This document shows positions 34,857 through 47,158 of a DNA stretch of 64,000 bases, in pieces. How positions within the stretch are numbered: the first letter of the stretch is position 1; each line of letters opens with the position of its first letter. The notes beneath the pieces are model-generated. The model saw only the letters and a list, made by a program, of their open reading frames with translations, did not search any database and had not been told where the DNA came from. Source of the stretch: Piper betle (lineage: Eukaryota; Streptophyta; Magnoliopsida; Piperales; Piperaceae). The position numbers and the translations under genes are program-made. The stretch spans positions 1-64,000 of the forward strand of contig JAURVB010012636.1 in the NCBI GenBank assembly GCA_033002965.1. The letters are read 5' to 3'.

Positions 34857-36131
34857 TCCAGTATTATCCTCATGTTCTTAGAATTTCTCCTTTCTCTTGT
34901 GGATCTCCTTAATGGCATTTGCTCTTGAGGTTGTTGAGTTTGCTCTTCAGGTATAACTTGATTAGGGAGATTCTCGACATTGTCTTGTAATTCTGATATT
35001 GTTTCTTGAACAACATCAGGAATATAATCCTGATCCTGATTATTGTCAAGAACAATCATGGGAAGAGAATCAGATTCTTCTTCAAAGACAAAGTCTCTAA
35101 CTTCATTTCTCCCTCCAAACTCAATATCCTCAAAGAACTGGGCATTTCCCGTCTCAAAGAATGACCTTATTGTGGGATCATAAAACTTATACCCTCTAGA
35201 CCGTTCAGAGTACCCAACAAAATAACTGCTAACTGTTCTTAAGTCCAGTTTCCTTTCATTTGGCCTATAAGGCCTTGCCTCAGCTGGACAACCCCAAATG
35301 CGTAAATGCTTAATACTGGAGTTTTTTTCCAGTCCATAATTCATAAGGGGTCTTAACAGTTGCCTTTGTTGGTACTCTATTAAGAAGATATGCTGCTGTC
35401 TTTAGTGCCTCACCCCAGAGTGAATCAGTTAAAGTAGTATGAACAATCATACTTCTCACCATGTCCTTTAATGTTCGGTTTCGTCTCTCAGCAACACCAT
35501 TCATGCTAGGAGTACCTAGCATTGTGTATTGTGGGACGATTCCGCACTCTTCTAGGAATTTGGCAAATGGTCCTGGACATTGTACACCTGATCCATCATA
35601 TCTACCATAGTATTCACCACCACGGTCAGATCTGACAGCCTTAATAGTTTTGTCGAGTTGGTTCTCAACTTCAACCTTATATGCCTTAAACACGTCCAAT
35701 GCTTGAGACTTCTCATGAATGAGATATAGGTAACCATAATGAGAATGATCGTCTATGAACGTAATATAGTATTGTTGACCATTCCAAGAAGCCATAGAAA
35801 ATGGTCCACAAATGTCCGTATGTATTAGTTCTAAGACACTTGAAGATCTATTGGCACCTAGTCTCCTTATATTTGTTTGTTTTCCCTTAATGCACTCAAT
35901 ACAGACTTGAAAATCTGATAAATTAAGAGAATCAAGAATTCCATCTGACATAAGTCGTTCAATTCTTTGTTTAGAAATGTGTCCTAAACACTTGTGCCAG
36001 AATAAAGCAGAATTCTCATTGGTTAATTTTCTTTTCGTACCACATAAACCCACATGCAAAGTTTCATTAAAAGATGCAATAGTATCAAGTAAATATAGAT
36101 TATCATAAAAAGACAAGGAACCCGTACCCAC
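34817..36131 (-). pseudogene. Copia integrase and linker
   Basis: 35310-36131 holds the zinc-binding HHCC segment (WHKCLGHISKQRIE...CIECIKGKQT) and the catalytic core (HTDICGP, FIDDHSHYGY, NGVAERRNRTLKDMV). A frameshift at about 35325, next to a run of seven T on the plus strand, moves reading to 34817-35344 (LRIWGCPAEARPY, SRGYKFYDP, RRSTRERR). The domain content is complete but the frame is broken. Confidence 0.9.
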
Positions 36132-36276
36132 AATATTTGAATTTAGAAAAAGACTAAACTTATTATTTCTAAATGAACAAAATAACCAAATTTGTCCAAT
36201 GTAGAAATAGAAACTAAATTTCGTCTAAAAGACGGTACTACATATGTCTCTTTCAAATCCAAATAATATCTTGTCT

Positions 36277-36567
36277 TCAACAATAATCTAAAAATCCTAT
36301 TGCCTCAACTATAACTGAGTTGCCATTACCCACATAGATGAATCTTTCAGCATCATTTGGCTTTCGGCAACTCAGGCAACCCTGCATTGACACACTTATG
36401 TGAGTAGTATCACCCGAATCTAGCCACCAAGTGTGTATTGGTACTGAAACTAAATTAACCTCAGAACAAACAAAATTATGAAATGGACCTTTATTTACAC
36501 ACCAAGTGTGATACTTAGTGCATTCCTTCTTCATATGTCCAGGTTTACCACAAAAGAAAAACAGCAA
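36277..36567 (-). pseudogene. Copia zinc knuckle and protease region
   Basis: The frame reads CGKPGHMKKEC, the last three ligands of a CCHC knuckle. The first Cys is lost to a frame break at its position. WWLDSGDTTHIS with the aspartic protease DSG triad follows. It ends at a stop before integrase, so protease and integrase are not in one frame. Confidence 0.8.
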
Positions 36568-36569
36568 GA

Positions 36570-37250
36570 ACTTGATTTTTTCTTATTTTGTCATGATAGG
36601 TACTAGCCAAGTGAGTACTTTCAGCCTGTTCTTGCTTCAACCTTTCTTCTTCTTGCACACAATAAGAAATGAGCTCATTAAGAGTCCATTTGTCCCTTTG
36701 ACAGTTGTAACTGACCTTGAATTGACTGAATTATGCCGGAAGAGAAATTAAAACTAAATGCACGAGCAAATCTTCAGATAGCTCTAACCTTAGTGCTTTT
36801 AGTTTTGAAGCAATATTTGACATCTCTAAGATGTACTCTTTTATGCTTGTTTTGCCTTTAAACTTCATTGAAATCAAGTTCGACAAAAGCGTACTTGTTT
36901 CAGCCTTATTGTTTTTTTACAAAACGCTTTTTAATTTCTTTAAGAAACTCACTGGCTATAGTAACCTTTTCAGACATATCCCCCTGAAGGTTTCTGGAAT
37001 CCTATGCTTCATGATCATAAGACTCATGCAATTTAAACATTCCTACTTCTCAATGTCCCGTTTTTCCTCAATGGAACTTTTATCCATAAGAGAAGAAGGT
37101 TGTTCAGTCCTTAATGCAAGGTCAAGATCCATGCAGCCGAGAACGATTATCACGTTCTCTTTCTAATCCTTAAAATTATCTTTAAGCATAAGAACTGAAT
37201 TGATGTTGGCAGAAATCATATAAGCAGATTGATTAACTGAATCCATAGAA
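36570..37250 (-). pseudogene. Copia gag remnant
   Basis: The minus strand gives KENVIIVLGCMDLDLALRTE and IMKHRIPETFRG, typical of the copia gag (UBN2-type) region. TAG stops at 37163-37165 and 37043-37045 replace Trp codons expected from the family (TGG to TAG). Downstream the frame decays with more shifts. Confidence 0.7.
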
Positions 37251-38064
37251 CAAAACAACATGCCCATAATAAGATTAATAATTCAAACAATAGTTAATCC
37301 CATCGGCAGATACCTAGCACAACATTAATATTTAGTCTTTGGACAGAAATATTAATTTGTAAGTGGTACTCTCAGTGCAATAATCAAATATGGACAATAA
37401 ATCCTGTCAAATAATAAACCTTCCTTTGGGCTGATTTATTATCCACATGGAAACTTGATAATTATCCCATATTTATTACCGCAAATGAATATATAATTCT
37501 GTCAAATATTAACCTTCCTTTGGGCCGATTAATATTCACATGAATCATATACCCACAACCGTCTTAATATTTTAAAATAAATTAATTTCTACAAAAGAGG
37601 CTACTTTGGCAGCATATTGTAGTCCTTAATAAATTTTAAAATATTAATTATAACTGAACCATAATTTGAATTTAATAATCCCAAATAACATAAAACTGAA
37701 AAAGGTTATAAAAATATCTTTATTTGGAAATTTCTGAAATTATAACCTTTTGTAACTTTATTGTCCTCATTTGATATTTTACCAAAAGAGGACTTTGATT
37801 TGGGAAAAATATCCCATAAACTGATATTGACAGTGCAAAATTTGGGCAAAGTAAAATACATAATCACCATATTCACCATCCAAAATTTAGCGTATTCTAA
37901 ATAAGTTGAAGAAGATTGGTTGTAAACCATGTCAATTTTGGTGAATAAGGGAATACTGTAAATTTGAACCATAAAATTTTCCCATACAAACAAGTATTGA
38001 ATGATTGACTCATTCCAAAAATAAAATAAACATAAATCAATTAATTCTCAATGATTTAATATGA
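37251..38064 (-). other. Copia 5' leader between gag and primer site
   Basis: AT-rich, no open frame of note. It lies between the first recognisable gag codons and the primer-binding site, so it is probably leader plus eroded gag N-terminus. Confidence 0.6.
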
Positions 38065-38080
38065 AGTTGCTCTGATACCA
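38065..38080 (-). other. Primer-binding site of the copia element
   Basis: The minus strand reads TGGTATCAGAGCAACT, complementary to the 3' end of initiator Met-tRNA, and lies two bases inside the 5' LTR. Confidence 0.9.
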
Positions 38081-38082
38081 CT

Positions 38083-38598
38083 TGTAGAATAAAAAAACTT
38101 TAAACTTTATCCAAAATTATATAGATGATAAAACCATCATCAATAAAACCTTCTCCATATCAAATCATCAAGAAAATAAATTTAATAACGGAAGCGTACC
38201 TGGATCTATAATAGTAAAGCAATTCTTTGATTTCTTCTGGTTTGATCTTCCAAATTCTACACCGGTTCTCCAAAGCCAGAGTTCCTGGATGATGGGATAC
38301 CAGAAAAGAAAAACTACGGTGCGAATTCGGGGACCATAACCGTATTTATTCGTATAACCGTATTATCCTTATCTTTCATAATTCCAATTTAACCCATCAT
38401 AAATTAGAGATTACGAAAACGGTATCTACACATATTTATCCATACTCATCTTAAATATATGGTATCTCCACATATTTATCTTAAATATTAATGACCCATT
38501 AACCTTAACTTTAATAGATCAATTTAATTTAGGCCCAAACCTTATTAATAACATATGATACAATTATATACTTGTATATATACGTCCAAAATCCAACA
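38083..38598 (-). repeat. 5' LTR of the copia element
   Basis: 516 bp with TG...CA ends, followed by the target duplication ATCCA (38599-38603). Confidence 0.95.
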
Positions 38599-38603
38599 AT
38601 CCA

Positions 38604-39333
38604 CAATTCTGTACTTGTTTTGTCAATGCCAATAAATGTATTTATTTGACAAGATTAGTTTAATGTGCGTTAATCTTCATTAGTATAAGCAATTAATCCA
38701 CTACGAAGCCGGTCATCTCCGAACTCTTCCCGAATAAAAGGAATAACAAGATATGAATATTGTAGCTCTGTGATAATTTGTGCTGTAATTTAGAGAGCAT
38801 CGGAGTTATTGGTCAAACAGATTTTAGTTGAGGCATTTTACAAATGAGTTTCCAACAAAATTTCGGATTTCCACGATAAATTCCTTAGGACGATATAAAC
38901 ATTGTCGGACAACAATAATTGGTAGAGTAAAGAATATGTTTAATTAATATAATTTGTATTGATCTCCAATTCTTATATTTGTTAGATAATAAATCTCTCC
39001 CCCTTAAAAAAACTCGTACCTATAAAATTAACATCTATTTCTAACCTAATGTAGGCGTGCATCACACATACATTTGTCTCATCTATTCTAATTAAAAAAT
39101 AAATAAAAGTTGTTTTTTATGAAAAGAGGTGATTTAATTAATCAAAATACAATAAAATCTATAAGATAAAATTATTGTAATTTATTTTCTTAATTAATTG
39201 AAATATATTTTTAAAATTAAGAGTTTATCTCAAATAGTAACCACTTGTTCATTTTTATTTTTATTTTTTAAAAGGAGTTTTCATCCATAATAACAACATT
39301 TTTTATTCATAAGCCCATTCTTTTTGAAAAAAC
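38604..39333. other. AT-rich spacer before the SDR gene
   Basis: No gene seen. The left part may be continuous with the 3' flank of LAZY1-like copy C, displaced by the copia insertion. Confidence 0.5.
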
Positions 39334-39455
39334 TTTGGGTCCGCCCGGGAGCGACGCCGATGGAGACACCGTGCGTTTCCACCGTCGATTCCTGGGATGA
39401 TCGACGGTGGAGACGCTCGGCGTCTCCATCGGCGTCGCTCCGGGGCGGACCCAAA
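39334..39455. repeat. 122-nt near-perfect foldback upstream of the SDR gene
   Basis: TTTGGGTCCGCC (39334) pairs with GGCGGACCCAAA (ending 39455). Pairing continues inward through GAGCGACGCCGATGGAGAC and CCACCGTCGAT to a loop of about 10 bases. I count about four to five mismatches over roughly 55 base pairs. GC-rich in AT-rich surroundings. No protein signal. It may be a MITE or a small-RNA precursor. Confidence 0.85.
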
Positions 39456-39846
39456 ACCCACTCTTCTTTTTCAGCTGTCATGCCAATTGCCGGGCCCGCC
39501 TCTACACTAACACCGAAACTTACATCGGGAAGGGGCCCACCAACGACCCAAATCGTGCGCATGCGCGTGCGGCAGTCCAAGTCTTTCACGTTTCACGCGT
39601 TTCTCCCCGCCATCTCCTTTGATGATCCTCGGTTTCAGGTCTTCGATTACTGTTTCTCTGTTCTCTTTTACCAAAATATTTTTTTGTGTATGCGTTTTTA
39701 ATTTTACTTTTCGAATTTGTAGTTCGATTCGTTTCACTCGCTCTTCCTCTTTTTTTTTTTTAAGAACAAGTGGAAAAAAATCGTTGGCTTTTTTTTTTTT
39801 TGCAGAGACTGATCAGAGCTCTAGATCATATCATCAAACCCCGCCA

Positions 39847-42800
39847 ATGGCCATGGACAGTTCGAGTAATAAGAGGGTTCTATTGACCTCGAACGGAGAC
39901 GACGTCTCCAAGTACATCGCTTTGAATTTGGCCAAGTATGGCTGCAGTTTGGCGCTGGTCGGGGATGAAGCCCGGCTCCATGGTATGGCTAGGGAGATAG
40001 GCGAGTCTGTCGGGGAAGGCGTTGCGATCCATGTCGTTGGGTTGGATATGAGCCGCAACGAGGAAGCTGCTTTTGATTTGGCCGTCGATAACGCCTGTGC
40101 TCTTCTGGGCTCCCTCGATGCTTTCGTTAATTGCTACTCCTATGAAGGTAGGTACGCCACACATATGATTCTAATGATTTTTTTGTTTGATCAATTATTA
40201 GACTACGCTGTGGGTTTGGGTTTCCTTTTCTTTGGATTGCAAATAGTTATCAACTGGTGTGCTAATTAAATGAAACGGTGCATACCTTTTGCAATCATTC
40301 GGGCCTCCCTCCTCCACTTTAGTTGGTGTTAAACTCTGGTTTTGCCTAGACGTCTTCCTCACATCATTCCTACGTTGGGATGGAAACTAAATAGGAAGCA
40401 TCGTGGCTATCACAGTTTATGCCTCAGACAGGAACTATTTTTTCGGACAGCCCGGCCAACGAGCTCTTAAATTTCGGAAGAAGAACAACTAATTTAGAAA
40501 TTTCTGCCCGCCAATGATTGTTCTACAAAACCTTTATATTACTAAGGCTATTGAATATATTGTTGGATAGAACAAATTCACTAAAGAGCCTTCAATTAGG
40601 ATTCTTCTTGAGATATTTTTAGTATAGATGTCACTAGAACTTAATTATAATAATTCTTCTTGTATCACAGGTTTACTTAGTACTACATTTGAATCTCATG
40701 CAAAAATTTAGTGGCCAGTTTTTCTAAGCCAAATTCCCCTTTTGGCAAAATGCATGGTGAAGAACAAATGACTTGAAGAACTCAGGTCGTCAACATTTAT
40801 CATCACTATGCTACATCTTAACAGATCCATTCTTTTGTGAGAATCACTGTATCTCAATCACTCAGCCCATTCACTTAGTTGTGATGATAAGCAGAGCGCC
40901 CTCAGTGAATATTTGAAACTCTGCAGACATATATGTTGTTTTTATAGTTCACCATAATAGAAATTTAGATCCACCAACTCTTTTGTATTTATTAGTCTTC
41001 TGAAAAAGAGTTTGTTGTAACCACTTCATGTCATTGGTTCTCCAAATTAGTTTGTCTATAAATTAGGATCAGGAAAAGGTAGTTAATGAATTTGTTTGGT
41101 ATCATGTTCTTTCTTGTGAATAGTATTTTACTTGTATCCAATTCGATGCGAAAAATCATAAAAGGTTTTTCTGAAGACATTAGAAAATACGTGACCGGAC
41201 CTTTTATTTAGTAGAGACCTTTTATTTATTAGAGATTACGTGAGGGATTCTGTTGTTTGGATGCCTTCTTATTTAATGAGGGGAAAAATTGAGGGATTTG
41301 TAATTTAGATATTTTAGTCAAAGTTGATCTTCTTCTTCATACCAATATATGTGGGCTTCTTGTTGTATGGTTTTTGTGCCAAATAGACATTTGAACAATT
41401 AAGATTAGATATTTCTTTTGGACAGGGAAGGTGCAACATCCATTGGACACTAATGAGGAAGAGTTCAAAACTATTGTGAAAGTGAATTTTATGGCAGTAT
41501 GGTTCCTTCTAAAGGCAGTTTGTAAGAGAATGCGGTATCTTAAGACTGGTGGATCTGTCATTCTCCTGACCTCCATTATTGGTGGTGAGAGGGGAATTTA
41601 TCCTGGAGCTGCAGCATATGGTTCATGTTTAGCAGGAGTGCAACAGCTTGTTAGGGTATGTGAAACCTCTAATATTTATCTGTGGGTACTGTTATCACAA
41701 CTTCACACTCATTTTTTTCCATTTTTAATAAAGGGTACTTAGGCTGTGATTGCAAACTTTAACAAAATTAGGGTGATGATGTGAGGATCCTGAAAACTCA
41801 TTCATGCTTTCTTTCCGATGCTTTTAACCATTTATAGGTGCAAAATAAACTGACTTTTCTTATTAGCCATGCTATTAACACCAAATGCAGTTAAGATTTA
41901 CCTAGAATGATTGCTAATTTTCATTTATTATGTGTTTTATAGGTATGTAAGGTCAATGATTTTAGGCAATGGCTTGCAATTTTTGTGATTTTTGGAATTT
42001 TTTAGAAATTTTGTCATGGCATGTAGGGTTTAAGCGTTAGTTTAAAAATGGATCTGTCCATGCATTCAAGTTTTGATGATTGAAATTTGCGAATTTGTAG
42101 AAACCAAGTTATTGCATAAAATCCTAGTGATGTGTTGGATTGTACAGTAGATTGTTATTGTATCTGGCTATTTTTTGTTAGGTTGAATTTTTAGGTTATA
42201 ATGTGAAAACAATTTCTGGAGTGCTGTTTTAGGCCTGTGAACTTTCTTTTATCTTTTAAAGTGTAAGGGCAATCTGTTTTTTTTAGCCATTTGTGCTATT
42301 GCTGTTAGTATTCTTTAATTCTGTTCTTTTCAGAAGAGATATTGATATGAAAATCAGATGAAGTGAAAAGTTAACAAATGTAGTATTAGTCTGAAGACAT
42401 GATAGACATTTCAGCTGTTGAACAGTTTGAAAGGAATCAATTGTTTAAGCAAGTTTCTTCACGTTTAGGGACCAATGATGTCAGCTATTTTGTTTTAGGA
42501 TCAAAAGAAGATGAAGACTCAAATAGGCTCAATGCTGGTAAAAATATGAGATTCAAAAACTGGAGTGTGATCGAGGAATTGGGCTTGTGGCGCCAATCAA
42601 ATTAGTAGGGATTAGATAATTAGGATCAATTATAATAATACTCTTGGTTTGTGCTTTCCTTGTCAAAATAAAGCTGTTTGTCGTTGAACTTTATGATTTG
42701 TTGTTCATCAAAGTGTTTTTATTAAGATAAGCACTCATTTTTTTGTGGTATTTTATTTTGAGTTTCTGCTGAAAATCTTTATTCCGTAACATTTATGTAT

Positions 42801-43141
42801 TATGTAGAAAATTGTTCAAGTCAAATTGTACGCGTTTATGATAAGAGGTTACTTATTTTCAGACATGGGGCATGGAAGTTGGAAAATTCAAGATAAGAGT
42901 GAATGCCATAGCCCGAGGCCTGCATCTGAAAGATGAGTATCCAGCAACAATTGGAACGGAGAAGGCCGTGAAAGCAACGAAAGATGTGATGCCATTACAT
43001 AGATGGCTCGATGTGAAGAGTGATCTTGTGTCAACTGTTCTTTATCTGGTGGACGACGATTCTCGCTACATGACAGGCACTACCATATATATAGATGGGG
43101 GCCAGTCTCTGGTAAGGCCGCGCATGCGTTCTTTCATGTGA
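39847..43141 (+). CDS. Short-chain dehydrogenase/reductase, three exons
   Basis: Exons 39847-40147, 41426-41655 and 42863-43141 join (phases 1 and 0) into 269 residues starting [22 protein letters not shown] 39847 sits in GCCAATGG. The protein is a Rossmann-fold SDR with [28 protein letters not shown], the AAYGSCLAG site, [12 protein letters not shown] and a [14 protein letters not shown] end, followed by RPRMRSFM. This resembles a plant cytosolic SDR group annotated as NAD(P)-binding proteins of unknown substrate. The cofactor loop is TSNGDDVS instead of TGxxxGIG, and the usual YxxxK is YGSCL, lacking the catalytic Lys. Either this subgroup is non-catalytic or it works atypically. The introns are 1278 and 1207 bases. 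A 122-nt foldback lies about 390 bp upstream. Confidence 0.85.
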
Positions 43142-45531
43142 CGAGACATGTAAGCTTTGATACACAATGAGTGCTCGTCTGCTTCCTGGCACACAGTTCA
43201 ACCAGGCAATTTGTGCAAAAGAAAATTTTAGTTAAACTCGGTCAATGTATGAAGACTTGTTGTAAAATGAACAAGGAAAGATTGCAAGGCTCATAGAGCA
43301 TGGAAAATTATTATATGGAGATTACATGCTGTGAGAGACAGTTGATTAGATATTTTCTATATCATATCAAGAAGCCATCTGTTTGAATAAGATTTCCTTT
43401 GAATAATCTTGCTAGGTTTATTGTATTTATTACATACATTCAGTAAATATTGATTTGCGGCGATTTGAATATTATGATGCTTCGGTTCAATTAAAACCTG
43501 AGTCGCGCAGATTATCTCTACTTTATGTGTCTTTTTTTAAAAAAAAGGAAAAAGGAAATATAATCTTATAGCCCGAACACTTTTGTATCCCAAAATATGG
43601 TATGATCTTATAAACCAGTAACAATTTAGCAAATCACTTGCAGGCGATCCAATAAAAGTTGCAATGAAAGCTTTGATGATCACATCATCAGTCTTCCTCA
43701 AACTAGTTCATTTCAGAAATCCTTAATTACCTTCATATTCATGGCGCTCAAGCTGTAGCATTATCTAACAACTGTATTTGGCAAAATCGGTCATAAAGTT
43801 GCATCATGCATGGCTTTCGATGGTCTTTTCTTTCATGACAAAAACCATCGGCTGTACCCACAGGAATTAAAAAATGCGTTGGCCAGATACTAGATTTTGG
43901 TATTTATTGGTCAGAAGAAATCAGTTGGAGTGGGCCCGGGACAACAATGCCAAATGGATCAAACCGAGCATCCGCATGAAAAAATGTGCAACACAAATTG
44001 GTAATCTGAATCGGCCAAAGCGCAATGTGTCTCATGTTTTATCTGCCTGGAACAGAACCAACTTTGTTTCTGTCGAGTTTTTTATTTTAATTTTCTTTTG
44101 GCTTTGGAAAAGAGTGGCATGAACACAAGGCAGATCAGAGTAGAACAAATTAGATGCGTGCAAACAATGGTGCCGAAAAAGTAGGAACAGGGAGCTCGGT
44201 TGACATAAATTAAATTTTCGCAGCTACCATGTTCATCACAGTAATTGTTGTACGTAACGCCTTCGGCTATTAGGCAGAGCGAACTGTGTAAATATAAATT
44301 CATGTCGTATAAATAAGACCAAAAAGGTGCAGTGTTTGGATCATGATAATAAGCGGCATATAGTCGAGGAGGAGGAGGAGATGTTAATATGGCCAATGAT
44401 CTCTGCCCAATTGATTTTTGGCTTATCTTTCTGAACTTGTTGAAGCCTTAAAAATTATGACAAGTGTTGAAGTATTAATGTATAGATACCCTAGTAGTTT
44501 TTTCATATTGGTATACGTTTGATACCTTGTTTTGCAAAGCCGCCTCAACGACGTGGTAATTGGTATACACTTTGAGAGTTGAGGAAGTGTGGAAATTTTT
44601 GGCACCGTGTGTTCTATGCTAGTCTAATGGTTGGAAGCGTGTGAAGACTCCCGCGACAGAGCAGAATATTCATAATGTAAGGCACGTTATTCTTTGGTCA
44701 TTTTCCCCTTTTATTCCGCTCCCGATGACCATACCATTCCACTACTCTTACGTTGATTTGTTATTTCTATTTCTAATTTGGAGTTGGGCATGCTGTAGTG
44801 TGCTTAATTTGATTAGCTCGGTTTTCTACACTAGTAGGATAAAATATTACATGCCTTGCGAAACAGAAGCTCTTATGTTTGATCAGTAGTCGCCAGCCTC
44901 CCTCTGAGGTCGACATGTACCTCAGCCAATGTTGAATGAAAAATGAAAATCAATCTGTGTATACATGAGTATATTCATTGTCTCGTTACACACAAAGTGT
45001 ACATTAATATCGGCTGGACGATTCCCACTCTCGCGGCCTAAATATCTCCCCATCTCCGGATCGGAAAAGTGATATATTCCCCCTCCAATCTCTTTCAATC
45101 GCACATTTTTCTTTTGCGTAGTCCAAAAGACCAACCAAGAAGTCAATCTGAATTAAACAAGCTACCATGATAAAACGGAGACGGATAAACTATACTAAAC
45201 ATGCTTGAGCGCGAACTCATTGTCGCAATTCTAGGTTAATCAAATATACATCCAAAAACCACTCAAAAAGTTAGGCATGTGTAACATATTCAAAATCAAA
45301 TTCAAAGCACCTGCAGGCTTAATACATGTAAACGTAATATTAAATGTGCATGGGCATCAACTGTGCATGTGTCTATCTGATGCCACCCATTTACGTGCTG
45401 TTTACGACTCATCTGGCTACTGCCTCTCTTAGTCTTCGAAAATCTGATCCATCTCCACTAGCTAGCCGCCCCTACTTTTATATCTTCCAGCTCTCGTTAT
45501 TCAACATACTTCTCCAATCGTGCACTCCATA
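43142..45531. other. Spacer between the SDR and WRKY genes
   Basis: The first 300 bases are the likely SDR 3' UTR. The rest shows no conserved coding segment on either strand. The last 100 bases include CTTTTATATCTTCC (about 45475-45488), a possible TATA box for the WRKY gene. Confidence 0.5.
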
Positions 45532-47158
45532 ATGGAAAAACCTCCCCTATTATTCTTCCCATCACCAATTCCAAGCGTTCCTTCCTCTAGCACCAGTGAT
45601 GTTCCTGTACCCAAGCCGGCGAACGATGAAGTCAGTCATGATTATGGGTTGTATGGAGATCAGAACAGCAGTCCTCATTCACATGAAAAAGGGAGCGAAG
45701 ACAAAGATGGAGGCAAGCAAAGAGGTCATAAGAAGGTGAGAAGGCCTCGGTTCGCTTTTCAGACAAGGAGTCAGGTTGATATCCTTGATGATGGTTATCG
45801 CTGGAGGAAATACGGGCAAAAGGCTGTCAAGAACAACAAGTTTCCAAGGTAACATGCTCTATCTGATGATCCCAGTATGTACTGCAACTTATTTGTGAAC
45901 TTGACAACCAATGCTAATTAATTCCTTTTACTAATAATTTTAGAGTACTGACTGATATTTATAGAAATAAGGACTCTAAAATGGGTGAGCCGCACAGGAA
46001 AACAATATATTTTTCTTGACATTTATGTTATGAGTAACCATTTTAGCTTTCAGAAATTTCCGGGCCACATCTGTGACATGTTCAAGAATCAAAATAGGGC
46101 TTAACGGGTTTTCATGCAGTAGCTGCCATAGAATTGTTATTGAGCTCCTTGACCACATGAAAAGGTCCTTCATGCTAATTAGAAAAAAGCAACAGCTTGC
46201 AAAAATAGCTTATTATGTTTAGCAAAATTATTATAAAGATCTTAACCACCCTATTTTTCAGAAAAAAGTATAATGAACTTAAAAAAAAGAAAGGATTAAT
46301 TTCAGAAACACAATTGCTTGCATTTTTTTATTGAACAACATTGATAAAAAGAGGAAAGAAAAAATCACACTTTATTATATATCTTTGTCACAAGCAATTC
46401 GCGTCTAATGTTCTTTTAGGCAGACCACAACTATTTGGCTAGAAATGATAAACTGAAAGTCTAATTAAAACACGATTCCACGAGATTTTTTTCTACCCGA
46501 TCGTCAGCGATCAGAATGGGAATAAATAAATGAAAATCATCCTTATGATGTTTATATATACAATTTTTCTTTTAGGGATATTAACAACGATGTTGGTACT
46601 TGGTATGGAAAAATATAAACAGGTTTTGAGTGTAGCTATCTTTATAAAGACTAAATAAGAGGATCAAATGGAGCACACAATTACAAATGGTGTGCGGTGG
46701 TTTAGGAATGAAAGCATTTATATAAGCCCCCTTTAAATGTTGGGTGATATGTTTGCAGTAGAAAATTGTGGCGAAGGCCAGTACATATATATCCTCATCT
46801 AGCTAGATCCACCGTTGTGAGTGTATACATTTTTTTAGTGAATAAGATTGCTTTGGCGGGGAGGGGGTGGGGGGCGGGGGTTGGGAACAGCAATAAAACC
46901 TTAAACATCCTCCAAATATTGGATGTTGTTCCTGTCGGTTTCATGTGTGTCTAAAGAATATTGTTCTTGTTCAATTGCAGAAGCTATTACCGATGTACAT
47001 ATCAAGGATGCGATGTGAAGAAGCAGGTTCAGCGACTCACAACAGACGAAGGGGTTGTCGTCACCACTTATGAAGGAATGCACTCACATCCAATTGAGAA
47101 AACAACCGACAACTTTGAGCACATTTTGACTCAAATGCAAATCTATAATACATTTTGA
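45532..47158 (+). CDS. WRKY transcription factor, group IIc (WRKY75-like)
   Basis: Exon 1 (45532-45848) starts MEKPPLLFF and ends in KNNKFPR. Exon 2 (46981-47158) continues [10 protein letters not shown] to a TGA at 47156-47158, giving 164 residues. The intron (1132 bases) interrupts the domain at the PR|SYYRC position used by most WRKY genes, phase 2. One WRKY domain is present with an intact WRKYGQK heptapeptide and a C-X4-C...H-X-H zinc site (CTYQGC...HSH), so it should bind W-box DNA in the nucleus. [16 protein letters not shown] is the C-terminus typical of the WRKY75 clade, linked to phosphate starvation, root hairs and senescence. ATG 45532 gives the family-like MEK start. A basic [10 protein letters not shown] stretch precedes the domain. 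No defect seen. Confidence 0.92.

Larger units (their letters stand above)
32426..38598 (-). mobile_element. Ty1/copia LTR retrotransposon, young, with ATCCA target duplication
   Basis: LTRs at 32426-32942 and 38083-38598 differ by about seven positions by eye. Both have TG...CA ends. ATCCA flanks both sides (32421-32425 and 38599-38603). Inside the right LTR the minus strand has TGGTATCAGAGC (initiator Met-tRNA primer site, two bases from the LTR). Inside the left LTR the minus strand has AGTGGGAGATTG (polypurine tract). Coding order on the minus strand is gag, protease, integrase, RT, RNase H, which is copia order. Several frameshifts and stops break the polyprotein, so it is complete in structure but not autonomous. 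Confidence 0.95.

Noticed and set aside
34617..37166. Plus-strand frames across the copia element
   Set aside because: They are antisense shadows of gag, integrase and RT on the minus strand.
42399..42605. 68-codon frame in SDR intron 2
   Set aside because: It lies between well-supported SDR exons, lacks SDR motifs, and reading it through would break the exon phases.
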